A stretch of DNA of 64,000 nucleotides, from assembly GCA_016705365.1 (NCBI GenBank), contig JADIYI010000008.1:1178001-1242000 (forward strand), given 5' to 3'. Source of the DNA: Gammaproteobacteria bacterium (GTDB lineage Bacteria; Pseudomonadota; Gammaproteobacteria; Pseudomonadales; UBA5518). Made by a program: the position numbers and the translations under genes. Positions 35,196 through 44,467 of this stretch are shown here, one piece after another. Under the pieces are notes generated by a model. It worked only from the letters and a program-made list of their open reading frames with translations, was not told the origin of the DNA and made no database searches. Positions within the stretch are counted from its first letter, which is position 1, and each line of letters opens with the position of its first letter.

Positions 35196-36413
35196 ATGAC
35201 AGCTGTGAAAAAAGTGGTGCTGGCCTATTCCGGCGGCCTCGATACCTCGGTGATCGTGCGCTGGCTGCAGGAGACATACCGTTGCGAGGTGGTGACCTTC
35301 ACCGCGGACATCGGCCAGGGCGAGGAGGTCGAGCCGGCGCGCGCGAAAGCCAAGCTGCTCGGCGTGAAGGAAATCCATATCGAGGATCTGCGCGAGGAAT
35401 TCGCCCGCGAGTACGTCTACCCGATGTTCCGCGCCAATGCGATCTATGAAGGCGAGTACCTGCTGGGCACTTCGATCGCGCGTCCGCTGATCGCCAAGCG
35501 GCTGGTGGAAATCGCCGCGGCCTGCGGCGCGGACGCGATCTCGCACGGCGCCACCGGCAAGGGCAATGACCAGGTGCGTTTCGAGCTCGGCGCCTACGCG
35601 TTGATGCCCGGAGTGCGGGTGATCGCGCCCTGGCGCGAGTGGGATCTCGGCTCGCGCGAGTCACTGCTCGCGTATTGCGAGCAGCACGGTATTCCGGTGG
35701 AGATGAAGCGGGGCAAGAAGTCGCCCTATTCGATGGATGCCAACCTGCTGCATATCTCCTACGAGGGTGGCAACCTCGAGGATCCGTGGTGCGAGCCCGA
35801 GGAGGACATGTGGCGCTGGTCGGTGGCGCCGGAGGCGGCACCCGACAAGCCGACCTACGTCGAGCTGGGCTTTCGTGGTGGCGACGTGGTGAGCGTGGAC
35901 GGGCAGGCGATGAGTCCTGCAAACGTGATGCTGCATCTCAACAAGGTTGCCGGTGACAACGGTGTCGGGCGTCTCGATCTGGTCGAGAACCGCTATGTGG
36001 GCATGAAATCGCGCGGATGTTATGAAACTCCGGCCGGTACCGTGATGCTGAAGGCGCACCGGGCCATCGAATCGCTGACCCTGGATCGCGAGGTCGCGCA
36101 TCTCAAGGACGAGTTGATGCCGCGCTACGCGAAGCTCGTCTACAGCGGCTACTGGTGGTCACCCGAGCGGCGCATGCTGCAGAGCGCGATCGATGAATCC
36201 CAGCATTGGGTGAGCGGTACCGTTCGTCTCAAGCTCTACAAGGGCTCGGTGTCGGTGGTCGGGCGCAAATCCGACGACAGCCTGTTCGATGCGCATATCG
36301 CGACCTTCGAGGATGACCGCGGCGCCTATAACCAGAAGGACGCCGAGGGCTTCATCCGCCTCAACGCGCTGCGCATGCGCATCGCGGCCAGCCGCGGACG
36401 TCGTCTCGATTGA
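35196..36413 (+). CDS. argG: Argininosuccinate synthase
   Basis: 405 residues. The ATP-pyrophosphatase P-loop is LAYSGGLDTSVI (near residue 11); GATGKGNDQVRFE, PWREWDLGSRE and SDDSLFDAHIATF are typical of ArgG. It joins citrulline and aspartate, acting after argF. A -10-like TAAAAT lies at 35145-35150. Its TGA stop overlaps the prfC ATG (TGATG), so the two genes are translationally coupled, an unusual pairing of arginine synthesis with termination. Confidence 0.97.
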   Translation: MTAVKKVVLAYSGGLDTSVIVRWLQETYRCEVVTFTADIGQGEEVEPARAKAKLLGVKEIHIEDLREEFAREYVYPMFRANAIYEGEYLLGTSIARPLIAKRLVEIAAACGADAISHGATGKGNDQVRFELGAYALMPGVRVIAPWREWDLGSRESLLAYCEQHGIPVEMKRGKKSPYSMDANLLHISYEGGNLEDPWCEPEEDMWRWSVAPEAAPDKPTYVELGFRGGDVVSVDGQAMSPANVMLHLNKVAGDNGVGRLDLVENRYVGMKSRGCYETPAGTVMLKAHRAIESLTLDREVAHLKDELMPRYAKLVYSGYWWSPERRMLQSAIDESQHWVSGTVRLKLYKGSVSVVGRKSDDSLFDAHIATFEDDRGAYNQKDAEGFIRLNALRMRIAASRGRRLD

Positions 36414-37999
36414 TGGATCCCCAGGCGCTCAAGAAGGAAGTTGCCCGCCGCCGCACCTTCGCGATCATCTCGCACCCGGATGCGGGCAAGACCACGATTA
36501 CCGAGAAGCTGCTGCTGTTTGGCAATGCGATCCAGCTCGCGGGCACGATCAAGGCGCGCAAGAGCGGCCGTCACGCGACCTCCGACTGGATGACGATGGA
36601 GCAGGAGCGCGGCATCTCGGTCACTTCCTCGGTGATGCAGTTCCCGTACCGCGACCGGGTGGTGAACCTGCTCGACACACCCGGCCACGAGGATTTCTCG
36701 GAAGATACCTACCGCACCCTGACCGCGGTCGATTCGGTGCTGATGATCATCGACGCGGCCAAGGGCGTGGAGGATCGCACCATCAAGCTGATGGAGGTGT
36801 GTCGCCTGCGTGATACGCCGATTCTCAGCTTCATCAACAAGCTCGACCGCGAAATCCGCGAGCCGATCGAGTTGCTCGACGAGATCGAATCCGTGCTGGG
36901 CATCAAGGCCGCGCCGGTCAACTGGCCGATCGGCAGCGGCAAACGTTTCAAGGGCCTCTACGATCTCTACACCGATACCATTCACGTGTACCGTCAAGGG
37001 CAGGGCAGTCGTATCCCGGACGATGTGCGGATCAAGGGCATCGACAGTGCAGAAGCGGCGACGCTGCTCGGCGATCTGCTCGAGGAGCTGAAGTCAGAGG
37101 TGGAACTGGTGCGTGGCGCGAGCCATGCTTTCGCCAAGGAAGACTATCTCGCGGGCAAGCTCACGCCGGTTTTCTTCGGTACCGCACTGGGCAATTTCGG
37201 TGTGCGCGAAATGCTCGACGCTTTTATCGAGTGGGCGCCGGCACCGGCCGCGCGCGCCACCGAAACGCGCATGGTGCAGTCGGTGGAGCCGGCCTTCAGC
37301 GGCTTCGTGTTCAAGATCCAGGCAAATATGGATCCGCGGCACCGCGATCGCATCGCATTCATGCGGGTGTGCTCGGGCACCTACGAGCGCGGCATGAAAA
37401 TGCACCATGTGCGCCTCGGCAAGGACGTGAAGGTGGTCGATGCGGTGACCTTCCTGGCCGGCGAACGCTCGCAGACCGAGGAGGCAATGGCCGGCGATAT
37501 CATCGGCCTGCACAATCACGGCACGATCCAGATCGGCGATACCTTCAGCGCGGGTGAGGCACTGAAGTACACCGGCATACCCCACTTCGCGCCGGAGCTG
37601 TTCCAGCGCATCCGGCTGCGTGACCCGTTGAAGATGAAGCATCTGCAGAAGGGGCTGCAGCAGCTCTCGGAAGAAGGCTCGACGCAGGTGTTCATGCCGC
37701 TGCGCAACAACGAACTGATCGTCGGCGCGGTGGGTACGCTGCAGTTCGAGGTGGTCGCATTCCGGCTCAAGGACGAGTACAAGGTCGATTGCGTCTACGA
37801 GGCGGTCAACGTGTACACCGCGCGCTGGGTGGATTGCCCGGACGAACGCAAGCTGGAGGAATTCCGGACCAAGGCCTACGAGCACCTTGCGCTCGACGGC
37901 GGCGGGCATCTTGCCTACCTGGCGCCGACCCGCGTCAATCTCAATCTCACGATGGAGCGCTGGCCGGACATCCGTTTCCGCGCCACCCGTGAACACTGA
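36413..37999 (+). CDS. prfC: Peptide chain release factor 3
   Basis: 528 residues, GTPase that recycles RF1/RF2. G1 is SHPDAGKTTITEK, G2 lies in ERGISVTSSVMQF, G3 is LDTPGHEDFSEDT and G4 is FINKLDRE. The start ATG overlaps the argG stop by one base; a TTG three bases upstream is also in frame. Length equals E. coli RF3 (529). Confidence 0.97.
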   Translation: MDPQALKKEVARRRTFAIISHPDAGKTTITEKLLLFGNAIQLAGTIKARKSGRHATSDWMTMEQERGISVTSSVMQFPYRDRVVNLLDTPGHEDFSEDTYRTLTAVDSVLMIIDAAKGVEDRTIKLMEVCRLRDTPILSFINKLDREIREPIELLDEIESVLGIKAAPVNWPIGSGKRFKGLYDLYTDTIHVYRQGQGSRIPDDVRIKGIDSAEAATLLGDLLEELKSEVELVRGASHAFAKEDYLAGKLTPVFFGTALGNFGVREMLDAFIEWAPAPAARATETRMVQSVEPAFSGFVFKIQANMDPRHRDRIAFMRVCSGTYERGMKMHHVRLGKDVKVVDAVTFLAGERSQTEEAMAGDIIGLHNHGTIQIGDTFSAGEALKYTGIPHFAPELFQRIRLRDPLKMKHLQKGLQQLSEEGSTQVFMPLRNNELIVGAVGTLQFEVVAFRLKDEYKVDCVYEAVNVYTARWVDCPDERKLEEFRTKAYEHLALDGGGHLAYLAPTRVNLNLTMERWPDIRFRATREH

Positions 38000-38071
38000 C
38001 TGGCGCCAGCGCTTCGACACCAGGTGGCTGCAATTCGCGGTCAGTCCTCATGCGCCGCGGTGACATCCGGA

Positions 38072-38551
38072 TCACAGCAGCGCCGTGATTTTTTCCTCGA
38101 GATCCGCGGGCGTCACGGTCGGCGCAAAGCGCTCGAGCACCTTGCCCTTGCGACTGACCAGGAACTTGGTGAAGTTCCACTTGATTCCCGTTGATCCCAG
38201 CAGTCCCGGGGCCTCGGCCTTGAGATACTTGAACAGCGGGTCGGCGTCGCTGCCGTTCACCTCGACCTTGGCGAACATCGGAAACTTCACGTCAAACTTG
38301 GTCTGGCAGAAGCTCAGGATCTCGGCATCGTTGCCGGGGTCCTGGTGACCGAACTGATTGCAGGGGAAGCCGAGAATCGCGAGACCCTTTGCGGCGTATT
38401 TTTCGTGCAGCGCCTCCAGTCCCTCGAACTGCGGCGTAAAGCCGCACTTGCTGGCGGTATTCACGATCAGCATTACCTGGCCCTGATAATCCTTCAGCGA
38501 TTTTTTCTCGCCCTTCGACGTATTGCAGCTGAACTCGTAGATAGATGTCAT
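38072..38551 (-). CDS. Glutathione peroxidase family protein (BtuE-like)
   Basis: 159 residues. NTASKCGFTPQFEGLE has the peroxidatic cysteine at residue 36, GFPCNQFGHQDPG the second conserved cysteine block with the catalytic Gln, and KWNFTKFLVSRKG the catalytic Trp/Asn. Bacterial members are usually thioredoxin-dependent peroxidases. AAGGGG lies six bases before the ATG. It converges with prfC; the 72-base gap has no clear terminator. Confidence 0.93.
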   Translation of the reverse strand: MTSIYEFSCNTSKGEKKSLKDYQGQVMLIVNTASKCGFTPQFEGLEALHEKYAAKGLAILGFPCNQFGHQDPGNDAEILSFCQTKFDVKFPMFAKVEVNGSDADPLFKYLKAEAPGLLGSTGIKWNFTKFLVSRKGKVLERFAPTVTPADLEEKITALL

Positions 38552-38717
38552 GCGCTACCCCTTGATGATGGATTGATTGCAGTCGCGCAACCGTCGCTGC
38601 CGCCTTTCGCGATTGCCGGCCTGACATGATACTACTCGTCATGGCGTTGGCTGGATCACCCGGCGCCGTTAGCCCTGCACCGTTGCGGCAGCGCCATCGC
38701 CGCAGGCGTGCACGGTT

Positions 38718-38743
38718 CGACGCCCGAGATCGACGCCCGAGAT
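38718..38743. repeat. 13-bp perfect tandem duplication
   Basis: CGACGCCCGAGAT occurs twice head-to-tail, at 38718-38730 and 38731-38743, in the 228-base gap between the peroxidase and exonuclease genes. It ends 36 bases before the ATG at 38780, so it could lie in the promoter or leader. The rest of the gap shows nothing recognisable. Confidence 0.6.
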
Positions 38744-38779
38744 TGCCCCGCGGCCACGCTGCTGCCACAATGACTGTAC

Positions 38780-40204
38780 ATGGATACAGTTTCCGGATGG
38801 TGCGGCATGCTGCAAGGCGCCTATGCTTACGTCGATATCGAGACCACCGGTTGCAACCCGGTACATGACCGCATTACCGAAATCGCGATCATCAGTGTGC
38901 GTGACGGCGTGGTGACCGAGCGCTGGCAGCAGTTGATCGACCCCGGCATCTCCATTCCCGAATCGATACAGGCGCTGACCGGTATCAGCAACGCAATGGT
39001 TGCCGAGCAGCCCGCCTTCGAACAGCTCGCGACCGAAGTGCACGAGCGCCTCGATGGCGTGACATTCGTGGCTCACAACGCACGTTTCGATCACGGCTTT
39101 CTGCGCAACGCGCTGAAGCGCAGTGAGCTGGCGCTGCGCGGGCCGGTGCTGTGCACCGTGAAGCTCTCGCGGCGCTTGTTTCCGCAGCACTCGCGTCACA
39201 ATCTCGACGCACTGATCGAGCGCCATGGTCTGCAGTGCGCTTCACGCCATCGTGCGATGGGCGATGCGGAGGCGATCCGGCAATTCGTGTCGCTGGTTGT
39301 GGAAAACGGGGCGGCGGAGACGGTGCAGGCGCATATCTCCGAACTGACCCGGAGGCCATCGTTGCCGCCAAGGCTGTCATGGGAGCGGCTCGAGCAGATC
39401 CCGGATACACCCGGCGTGTACCTGTTTTACGACGAGCGGGGTACTCCGCTCTACGTTGGCAAGAGCATCAACCTGCGCACCCGGGTGCTCGCGCATTTCG
39501 CGGCCGATCACAGCAGTCAGCGCGAGATGCAGATCGCCCGGCAGACCGCGCAGGTCGACTGGCAGGAATGTGCCGGTGAACTGGGTGCACTGTTGCGCGA
39601 GGCACAACTGGTAAAGGAGCTGGCGCCGGTATACAACCGCCAGCTGCGCCGCCACGCGGCACTGGTCAGCATCCGCTGGAACATGGTCGAGGATGCGATG
39701 CCCTCGATTGTCGGCGGCGCCGAAGTGCATGCGGGTGGCCTTGGCAATCTCCACGGCTTGTTCCGCTCCAGGGCGCAGGCAAAAAAAATCCTGCTCGAGC
39801 TCGCCGACGAACATCGCCTGTGCCTGCGCCTGATCGGTCTCGAGAAGGCGGGTCGCGGTGCCTGCTTCCGCTACCAGGTAGGCAAATGCAGTGGTGCCTG
39901 CGCCGGGCATGAAAATCCATTGCAACACCAGGCGCGGCTTGCTGCCGCGCTGACCAGACTCAAGCTCGTGAGCTGGCCGTGGAAGGGCGCCATCGGCATC
40001 CGCGAACAGCACGCGGCGAGCGCGCGCGAGGAACTGCACGTGATCGATCGCTGGTGTTATCTGGGCAGCTTCAGCGACGAGGAGGAACTGCGTCAGCCGG
40101 ACCTGTTTGCACGGCGTCCGGCCTTCGACATGGACACCTACAAGCTGCTGGTGAAGCACCTGATGCGCAACAAGCGCGCCCGGGTGGTGCAGCTGTCGTG
40201 CTGA
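38780..40204 (+). CDS. 3'-5' exonuclease fused to GIY-YIG nuclease (epsilon/UvrC-like)
   Basis: 474 residues. Residues 10-175 are a DEDDh exonuclease of the DNA polymerase III epsilon type (YVDIETTGCNP, HNARFDHGFL, HRAMGDAEA). Residues 200-285 are a UvrC-like GIY-YIG domain (PDTPGVYLFYDERGTPLYVG then KSINLRTRV). The remainder carries a cysteine segment, GACFRYQVGKCSGACAG, as in UvrC/Cho. Such fusions are known in several bacteria and are thought to act in DNA repair. It is present besides, not instead of, dnaQ, which is not in this window. Start could also be Met10. Confidence 0.88.
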   Translation: MDTVSGWCGMLQGAYAYVDIETTGCNPVHDRITEIAIISVRDGVVTERWQQLIDPGISIPESIQALTGISNAMVAEQPAFEQLATEVHERLDGVTFVAHNARFDHGFLRNALKRSELALRGPVLCTVKLSRRLFPQHSRHNLDALIERHGLQCASRHRAMGDAEAIRQFVSLVVENGAAETVQAHISELTRRPSLPPRLSWERLEQIPDTPGVYLFYDERGTPLYVGKSINLRTRVLAHFAADHSSQREMQIARQTAQVDWQECAGELGALLREAQLVKELAPVYNRQLRRHAALVSIRWNMVEDAMPSIVGGAEVHAGGLGNLHGLFRSRAQAKKILLELADEHRLCLRLIGLEKAGRGACFRYQVGKCSGACAGHENPLQHQARLAAALTRLKLVSWPWKGAIGIREQHAASAREELHVIDRWCYLGSFSDEEELRQPDLFARRPAFDMDTYKLLVKHLMRNKRARVVQLSC

Positions 40205-40278
40205 GCCGTGTCTTGTCGTGGAGCGTGCAGTGTGTATGATCAGGCTCGCAACATCGTGCAAGCAAAGCAGGAGGCGGC

Positions 40279-41016
40279 GTGATGAAATCGATACTCGCGA
40301 TGATGCTCGCCTGCTGGGTCCTCGCATCACCGGCGCTGGCAGGCGCCACAGCGGATCTTGCCGCGCCGGGGCGCCCGGACACGGACCTCAAGCGCGATGC
40401 CCTGGATCATCCACAGGAAGTGCTGGCGTTCGCGGACGTGCAACCCGGGATGGTCATTGCGGACGTCTTCGGGGGCACGGGGTATTACGCCGAGCTGGTC
40501 GCGCAGATCGTGGGGCCGCAGGGCCGGGTTTTTCTGCACAACAACGCGGCCTACCTGGGTTTCGTGGGCGAGGCGCTCGAGAAGCGCCTGCAGGACAACC
40601 GCCTGCCCAATGTGACGCGACTCGACAGCGAGGCGGATGCGCTCGGCTTGCCGGCCGCGGGTCTCGACGGGGTGTTTCTGGTGCTCGCCTATCATGATTT
40701 CTTTTTCAGTGACAAGGACTGGTCGGTTACCGCGAGGCAGGTGATGCCGCAATTGCGTGCGGCGCTGAAGCCCGGTGCTTTTCTGCTGGTAGTGGATCAC
40801 CGTGCCAGGCCGGGGGCAGGCACCCTGGCGGCCCAGGAGCTGCACCGCGTCGAGGAGTCGTCGGCGCGCGCCTCGATCGAGTCGTTCGGATTCGAATTCG
40901 TCAAAAGCAGCGAACTGTTGCGCAATCCCGGCGACGATCGCACGCAATCGGCCTTTGCGCCCGGTCTGCGTGGCAAGACCGATCGCTTCATGCACCTGTA
41001 TCGCAACCCCGACTGA
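40279..41016 (+). CDS. Secreted SAM-methyltransferase-like protein
   Basis: 245 residues (a second Met codon follows at once). The N-terminus has a clear signal peptide (SILAMMLACWVLASPALA, cleavage after ALA). The mature part has a class I methyltransferase fold: VIADVFGGTGYYAELVA resembles motif I, and GVFLVLAYHDFFFSD and ALKPGAFLLVVDHRA follow. Homologs with signal peptides are known, but SAM is not expected in the periplasm, so activity is unclear. It precedes a small lipoprotein and a serine hydrolase on the same strand. Confidence 0.8.
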   Translation: MMKSILAMMLACWVLASPALAGATADLAAPGRPDTDLKRDALDHPQEVLAFADVQPGMVIADVFGGTGYYAELVAQIVGPQGRVFLHNNAAYLGFVGEALEKRLQDNRLPNVTRLDSEADALGLPAAGLDGVFLVLAYHDFFFSDKDWSVTARQVMPQLRAALKPGAFLLVVDHRARPGAGTLAAQELHRVEESSARASIESFGFEFVKSSELLRNPGDDRTQSAFAPGLRGKTDRFMHLYRNPD

Positions 41017-41024
41017 GCGTGGCA

Positions 41025-41333
41025 ATGGATGTTCTTGCCTTGGCATCGCGGCGCGCCCGCGTGCTTGCGCTCCTGATGGTGGGCTTCGTCGTGACGGGCT
41101 GCGATGCCTCGCGCTCGCTGGACAATGCAACGCGTTACGCCGCGCGCATGAGTTGCTCCTGCGTGTACGTTAGCGGACGCGATTTGCCGGACTGTCTCGC
41201 CGATCTGCCGCCGCAGGCGGAATGGCTCGCTATCGATGTCGATCGCGCGGCGCACGCGGTGACCGCCCAGGCGCTTTGGGCCAGCGGGCGCGCGCACTAC
41301 ACGGAGGGCCGCGGGTGCCGGCTCGAGGACTGA
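41025..41333 (+). CDS. Small lipoprotein with SCSC motif
   Basis: 102 residues from ATG at 41025 (GTG at 41019 is an alternative). The hydrophobic segment VLALLMVGFVVTGC contains a lipobox, so the cysteine of VTGC should be lipidated. The mature protein has four more cysteines, including MSCSCVYVSGRDLPDC, suggesting disulfides in the periplasm. No known family is recognised. It overlaps the following hydrolase gene by 19 bases, so the two are probably co-translated. Confidence 0.65.
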   Translation: MDVLALASRRARVLALLMVGFVVTGCDASRSLDNATRYAARMSCSCVYVSGRDLPDCLADLPPQAEWLAIDVDRAAHAVTAQALWASGRAHYTEGRGCRLED

Positions 41334-42421
41334 TCCTGGCGCTGGCGTGGCTGCTCGCCGCGCCGGTGCTCGCGGCGCAGTGGCCCGGTGATGAGTGGGC
41401 CGTGCACCGCATTGACCCCGTGCTCGATGCGCAGGTGGACACGGCTTTCGCCGAGGCTGCGCCGGCACCGCTCGCGGGCGTGCGGGCGTTGCTGGTGGTG
41501 CGGGGAGGCGAGATCGTTGCCGAGCGCTACCGTGGCGGGTTCGACGCATCGAGCCGTTTCCTGTCGTGGTCGATGGCCAAGAGCTTCGCGCATGCGCTGG
41601 CCGGCATCATGGTGCGCCAAGGGCGCATCGCGCTCGACACACCGCTGCCGGTGCCCGAGTGGCAACTCGTGGCCGACGATCCGCGGCGCGCGATCACGCT
41701 CGATAACGCGCTGCGCATGTCGACCGGGCTCGCTTTCGACGAGAACTATGAACGTCTCGCCAGCTCGGATGCGATTCGCATGCTGTTCGGTGATGGTGCC
41801 GGCGATATGGGGCATTACGCGGCCAGCCGGCCGCTGCTGTATCCACCCGGCACGCACTGGGAGTATTCCTCCGGCACCACCAATATCGTCTCGCGGGTGA
41901 TCCGTGATCTGGCCGGCGGCACCGAGGACGCCTACCGCGGGTTCATCGCACGCGAACTGCTGGAGCCGATCGGCATTCGCGATGCGGTTCTCGAGTTCGA
42001 CGCCTCCGGCACGCTTATCGCCTCCTCGCTGATTTTCATGAGTGCGCGGGACTACGCGCGCTTCGGTTTGCTGTATCTGCGCGGTGGTGTATGGAACGGT
42101 CGGCGGATATTGCCCGAGGGCTGGGTGCGCCACGCCAGCACACCGACCGCGGGAGCCGGCGGTCGCTACGGTGCGCATTGGTGGCTGTCGGGATTCGCGA
42201 GCCCCCGCCGGGTAGCACATGCCACGCGCGAATTTCCCGCGGATGCGTTCATGGCGCAGGGGCACCAGGAACAATCGATCATCGTCGTGCCCTCGCGTGA
42301 TCTGGTGGTGGTCTGCCTGTCGCTGATAGACGATGAGGACGTCTCGGCGCTGAAGGATTACCTGGTGCGGATCGTGGAGCTGGCTGCGGCGTCACGCCTG
42401 GCGGGTGCCGTGAATGACTGA
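41315..42421 (+). CDS. Serine hydrolase of the beta-lactamase (class C/penicillin-binding) family
   Basis: 368 residues from GTG at 41315, which has GGAGGG seven bases upstream. Signal peptide MPARGLILALAWLLAAPVLA. The SxxK nucleophile motif is SMAK (Ser86-Lys89) and the Tyr motif is in HWEYSSGTTN near residue 180. This PF00144 branch includes esterases, amidases and 6-aminohexanoate-dimer hydrolase-like enzymes as well as class C beta-lactamases; GHQEQSIIVVPSRDLVVV near the end suits the esterase/amidase branch. The 3' end is duplicated at 54317-54392. Resistance is not implied. Confidence 0.85.
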   Translation: MPARGLILALAWLLAAPVLAAQWPGDEWAVHRIDPVLDAQVDTAFAEAAPAPLAGVRALLVVRGGEIVAERYRGGFDASSRFLSWSMAKSFAHALAGIMVRQGRIALDTPLPVPEWQLVADDPRRAITLDNALRMSTGLAFDENYERLASSDAIRMLFGDGAGDMGHYAASRPLLYPPGTHWEYSSGTTNIVSRVIRDLAGGTEDAYRGFIARELLEPIGIRDAVLEFDASGTLIASSLIFMSARDYARFGLLYLRGGVWNGRRILPEGWVRHASTPTAGAGGRYGAHWWLSGFASPRRVAHATREFPADAFMAQGHQEQSIIVVPSRDLVVVCLSLIDDEDVSALKDYLVRIVELAAASRLAGAVND

Positions 42422-42431
42422 GCCGTCGCGG
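42398..42431 (+). repeat. Left copy of 34-bp direct repeat bounding block A
   Basis: These 34 bases cover the last codons and 3' flank of the beta-lactamase-fold gene. They match 54359-54392 at 31 of 34 positions in the same orientation. The first gene of block A ends six bases beyond this repeat. Confidence 0.75.
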
Positions 42432-42436
42432 ATCGT

Positions 42437-42934
42437 TCAGATGGAAATCGCGCCGCTCGGCGGCGCGGTCCAGTCCAGAGCGCGCTGGCGCGCCATCAAT
42501 ACATCGATGCCGTTTGCGACAACGACAGGCAGCGGTACGGTGCGCCGCGCGTCGAGATCGGCAGCCGCGGAAACGAACTCGACGACGCTGGCGAGCCGGT
42601 CGTGCGTGATGTTGAGCAGGAACACGTGCCCCTGCACGCGCTTTTCGTTGCGGGCGGTGAATCTCAGGAACAGCGAGATTTCCTCGCCCACGTGCACCTC
42701 CTGCAAAAACCAGATGTGGTGCTCGAGATCGAAGAGACCGACCCGCTGCGTGCGCACCCATTCTTCGCTGATGCCGAGCAGTTCGAGCAATGGATCGCTC
42801 GTCAGGTCGTACATCGTCAGGTGATGCTTCACGTTGACGTGACCGTTCATGTCCTCCCACTCTTTCGGCACGCGCACCCGCGCCAGTTCGGGAAGCTGTC
42901 GCACCTGCTCGGGCGTGGGCATCGTGACTCGCAC
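42437..42934 (-). CDS. Acyl-CoA thioesterase-like hotdog protein
   Basis: 165 residues from GTG at 42934, chosen because AGGAG lies eight bases upstream; an ATG at 42922 without such a site is the alternative. The segment WEDMNGHVNVKHHLTMYD is the 4HBT_2-type hotdog motif with the catalytic acid near DMNGH. FDLEHHIWFLQEVHVGEE is typical of YbgC/FadM-like thioesterases. Probable role: release of CoA from an acyl intermediate of block A. The first of the minus-strand genes at the left edge. Confidence 0.75.
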   Translation of the reverse strand: MRVTMPTPEQVRQLPELARVRVPKEWEDMNGHVNVKHHLTMYDLTSDPLLELLGISEEWVRTQRVGLFDLEHHIWFLQEVHVGEEISLFLRFTARNEKRVQGHVFLLNITHDRLASVVEFVSAAADLDARRTVPLPVVVANGIDVLMARQRALDWTAPPSGAISI

Positions 42935-43108
42935 TGCTCGGACTCCTGCGCCGGCATGGACCGGCCGCTTGCACCATCGAACGCGGGCCCTATCCTGACT
43001 TCGCAGACGCAATCCATCAAGTGCGGGATCGGGTCGAAGCGGTGTCGACGCCCGCGGCTTTTCCGGGTTCAGGGGGCGGTACGGCCCAGGGCCCCCTCGC
43101 GGTCCTGC

Positions 43109-44401
43109 TCAGCCGCGAGGGGCTCCCGCCGGCTCCTGCGTCGCGCACATCATGCCAGTCTCGCTCTGCACCAGGTACGCGTCCAACCCGCCGCGCCGCT
43201 TGCCGGCGCGCCGCATCTCCTGTTTCGCCACCGAACGCAGGTGCACCTCGTCGGGCCCATCTGCCAGGCGCAAAACCCTGCCCCAGGTCCAGAGCATCGC
43301 GAGCGGCGTGTCGGCGCTGAGCCCCATGGCCCCGAAGGTCTGCATGGCGCGGTCGCAGACTGCCGCCTGCACGCGCGGCACCAGCGCCTTGATCATGGCG
43401 ATCTCGTGCGCTGCCGCTTGCAGCCCCGCGCGATCCATGAGCCATGCTGCCTTGAGCACCAGAAGGCGCGCCTGCTCGATCTCGATGCGCGACAGCGCGA
43501 TCCACTCGGCCACGGTGCCGTGCTGATGAAGATACCTGCCGAAGGTCCGACGCTCGGCCGCCCTTGCGCACATCAGTTCGAGCGCCAGTTCGCACTGGCC
43601 GATGGAGCGCATGCAGTGGTGCACGCGTCCCGGGCCGAGCCTTGCCTGCGCGATGGCGAACCCGGCGCCCTCGTCGAGGATCAGGTTCGTGGCGGGCACA
43701 TGAACGTCTCGAAAAGTGAGTTCGCAGTGGCCTTCGGCCGAAAAGTGCTGCATGACCGGCAAGTCGCGCACGATTGTGACGCCCGGTGTATCGAGCGGGA
43801 CGAGAACCATGCTCTGGCGTTGGTGCGAGGGCCCATCCGGGTCGGTCATTCCCATGACGATCGCGACCTTGCAATGGGGGTGCGCCGCACCGGAGATGAA
43901 CCACTTGCGGCCATTGATGACGTACTGCTCGCCCGTGCGTCGAATCGAGGTCTGGATATTCGTCGCGTCCGACGACGCCACATCCGGTTCGGTCATGGCG
44001 AAACAGGACCGGATGGTTCCATCGAGCAGCGGGTCGAGCCAGTGTTCGCGCTGACCGGGCGTTGCGAACAGGTGCAGTATCTCCATGTTGCCGGTGTCGG
44101 GGGCACTGCAGTTGAACACCTCCGAGGCCCATGCAACGCGACCCATGATTTCGGCCAGCGGCGCGTACTCGAGGTTGCTCAGTCGCTGCCCCGGCTCGTC
44201 GTCCTTCAGGCCCGGCAGGAACAGGTTCCACAGCCCCTCCGAGCGCGCCAATTGCTTCAGTTCCTCCACCACCGGCGGATGGCGGCTGCCGGCTGCCAGT
44301 TCGCTCGCGTAGCGGGGCATCGCCGGAATGATGTAGCGTTCCATGAACTCCAGCAGCTGGTGCCGGAGAGCTTCGGTTCGCGGGGAATATTCAAAATCCA
44401 T
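43109..44401 (-). CDS. Acyl-CoA dehydrogenase (ACAD11-like)
   Basis: 430 residues. FAMTEPDVASSDATNIQ and NGRKWFISGAAHPHCK form the FAD/substrate domain; RRTFGRYLHQHGTVAEWIA and QTFGAMGLSADTPLA the C-terminal helical domain. The protein matches the dehydrogenase module of ACAD10/11-type enzymes, which in eukaryotes are fused to a phosphotransferase domain; a separate phosphotransferase gene lies 1.9 kb away here. Strong GGAGG precedes the ATG. Divergent from the HxlR gene. Likely oxidises a branched, hydroxylated or cyclic acyl-CoA. Confidence 0.88.
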   Translation of the reverse strand: MDFEYSPRTEALRHQLLEFMERYIIPAMPRYASELAAGSRHPPVVEELKQLARSEGLWNLFLPGLKDDEPGQRLSNLEYAPLAEIMGRVAWASEVFNCSAPDTGNMEILHLFATPGQREHWLDPLLDGTIRSCFAMTEPDVASSDATNIQTSIRRTGEQYVINGRKWFISGAAHPHCKVAIVMGMTDPDGPSHQRQSMVLVPLDTPGVTIVRDLPVMQHFSAEGHCELTFRDVHVPATNLILDEGAGFAIAQARLGPGRVHHCMRSIGQCELALELMCARAAERRTFGRYLHQHGTVAEWIALSRIEIEQARLLVLKAAWLMDRAGLQAAAHEIAMIKALVPRVQAAVCDRAMQTFGAMGLSADTPLAMLWTWGRVLRLADGPDEVHLRSVAKQEMRRAGKRRGGLDAYLVQSETGMMCATQEPAGAPRG

Positions 44402-44467
44402 GACCGGAGACCTCCAATTGCAGCAGGCCGAGCGTGGGATTCTGGCGCATGGCGCGCTTGCTTAGCA

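Noticed and set aside
41315..42421. Antibiotic-resistance beta-lactamase
   Set aside because: Only the shared serine-hydrolase fold is seen; the family is mostly esterases and amidases, and no resistance context is present.
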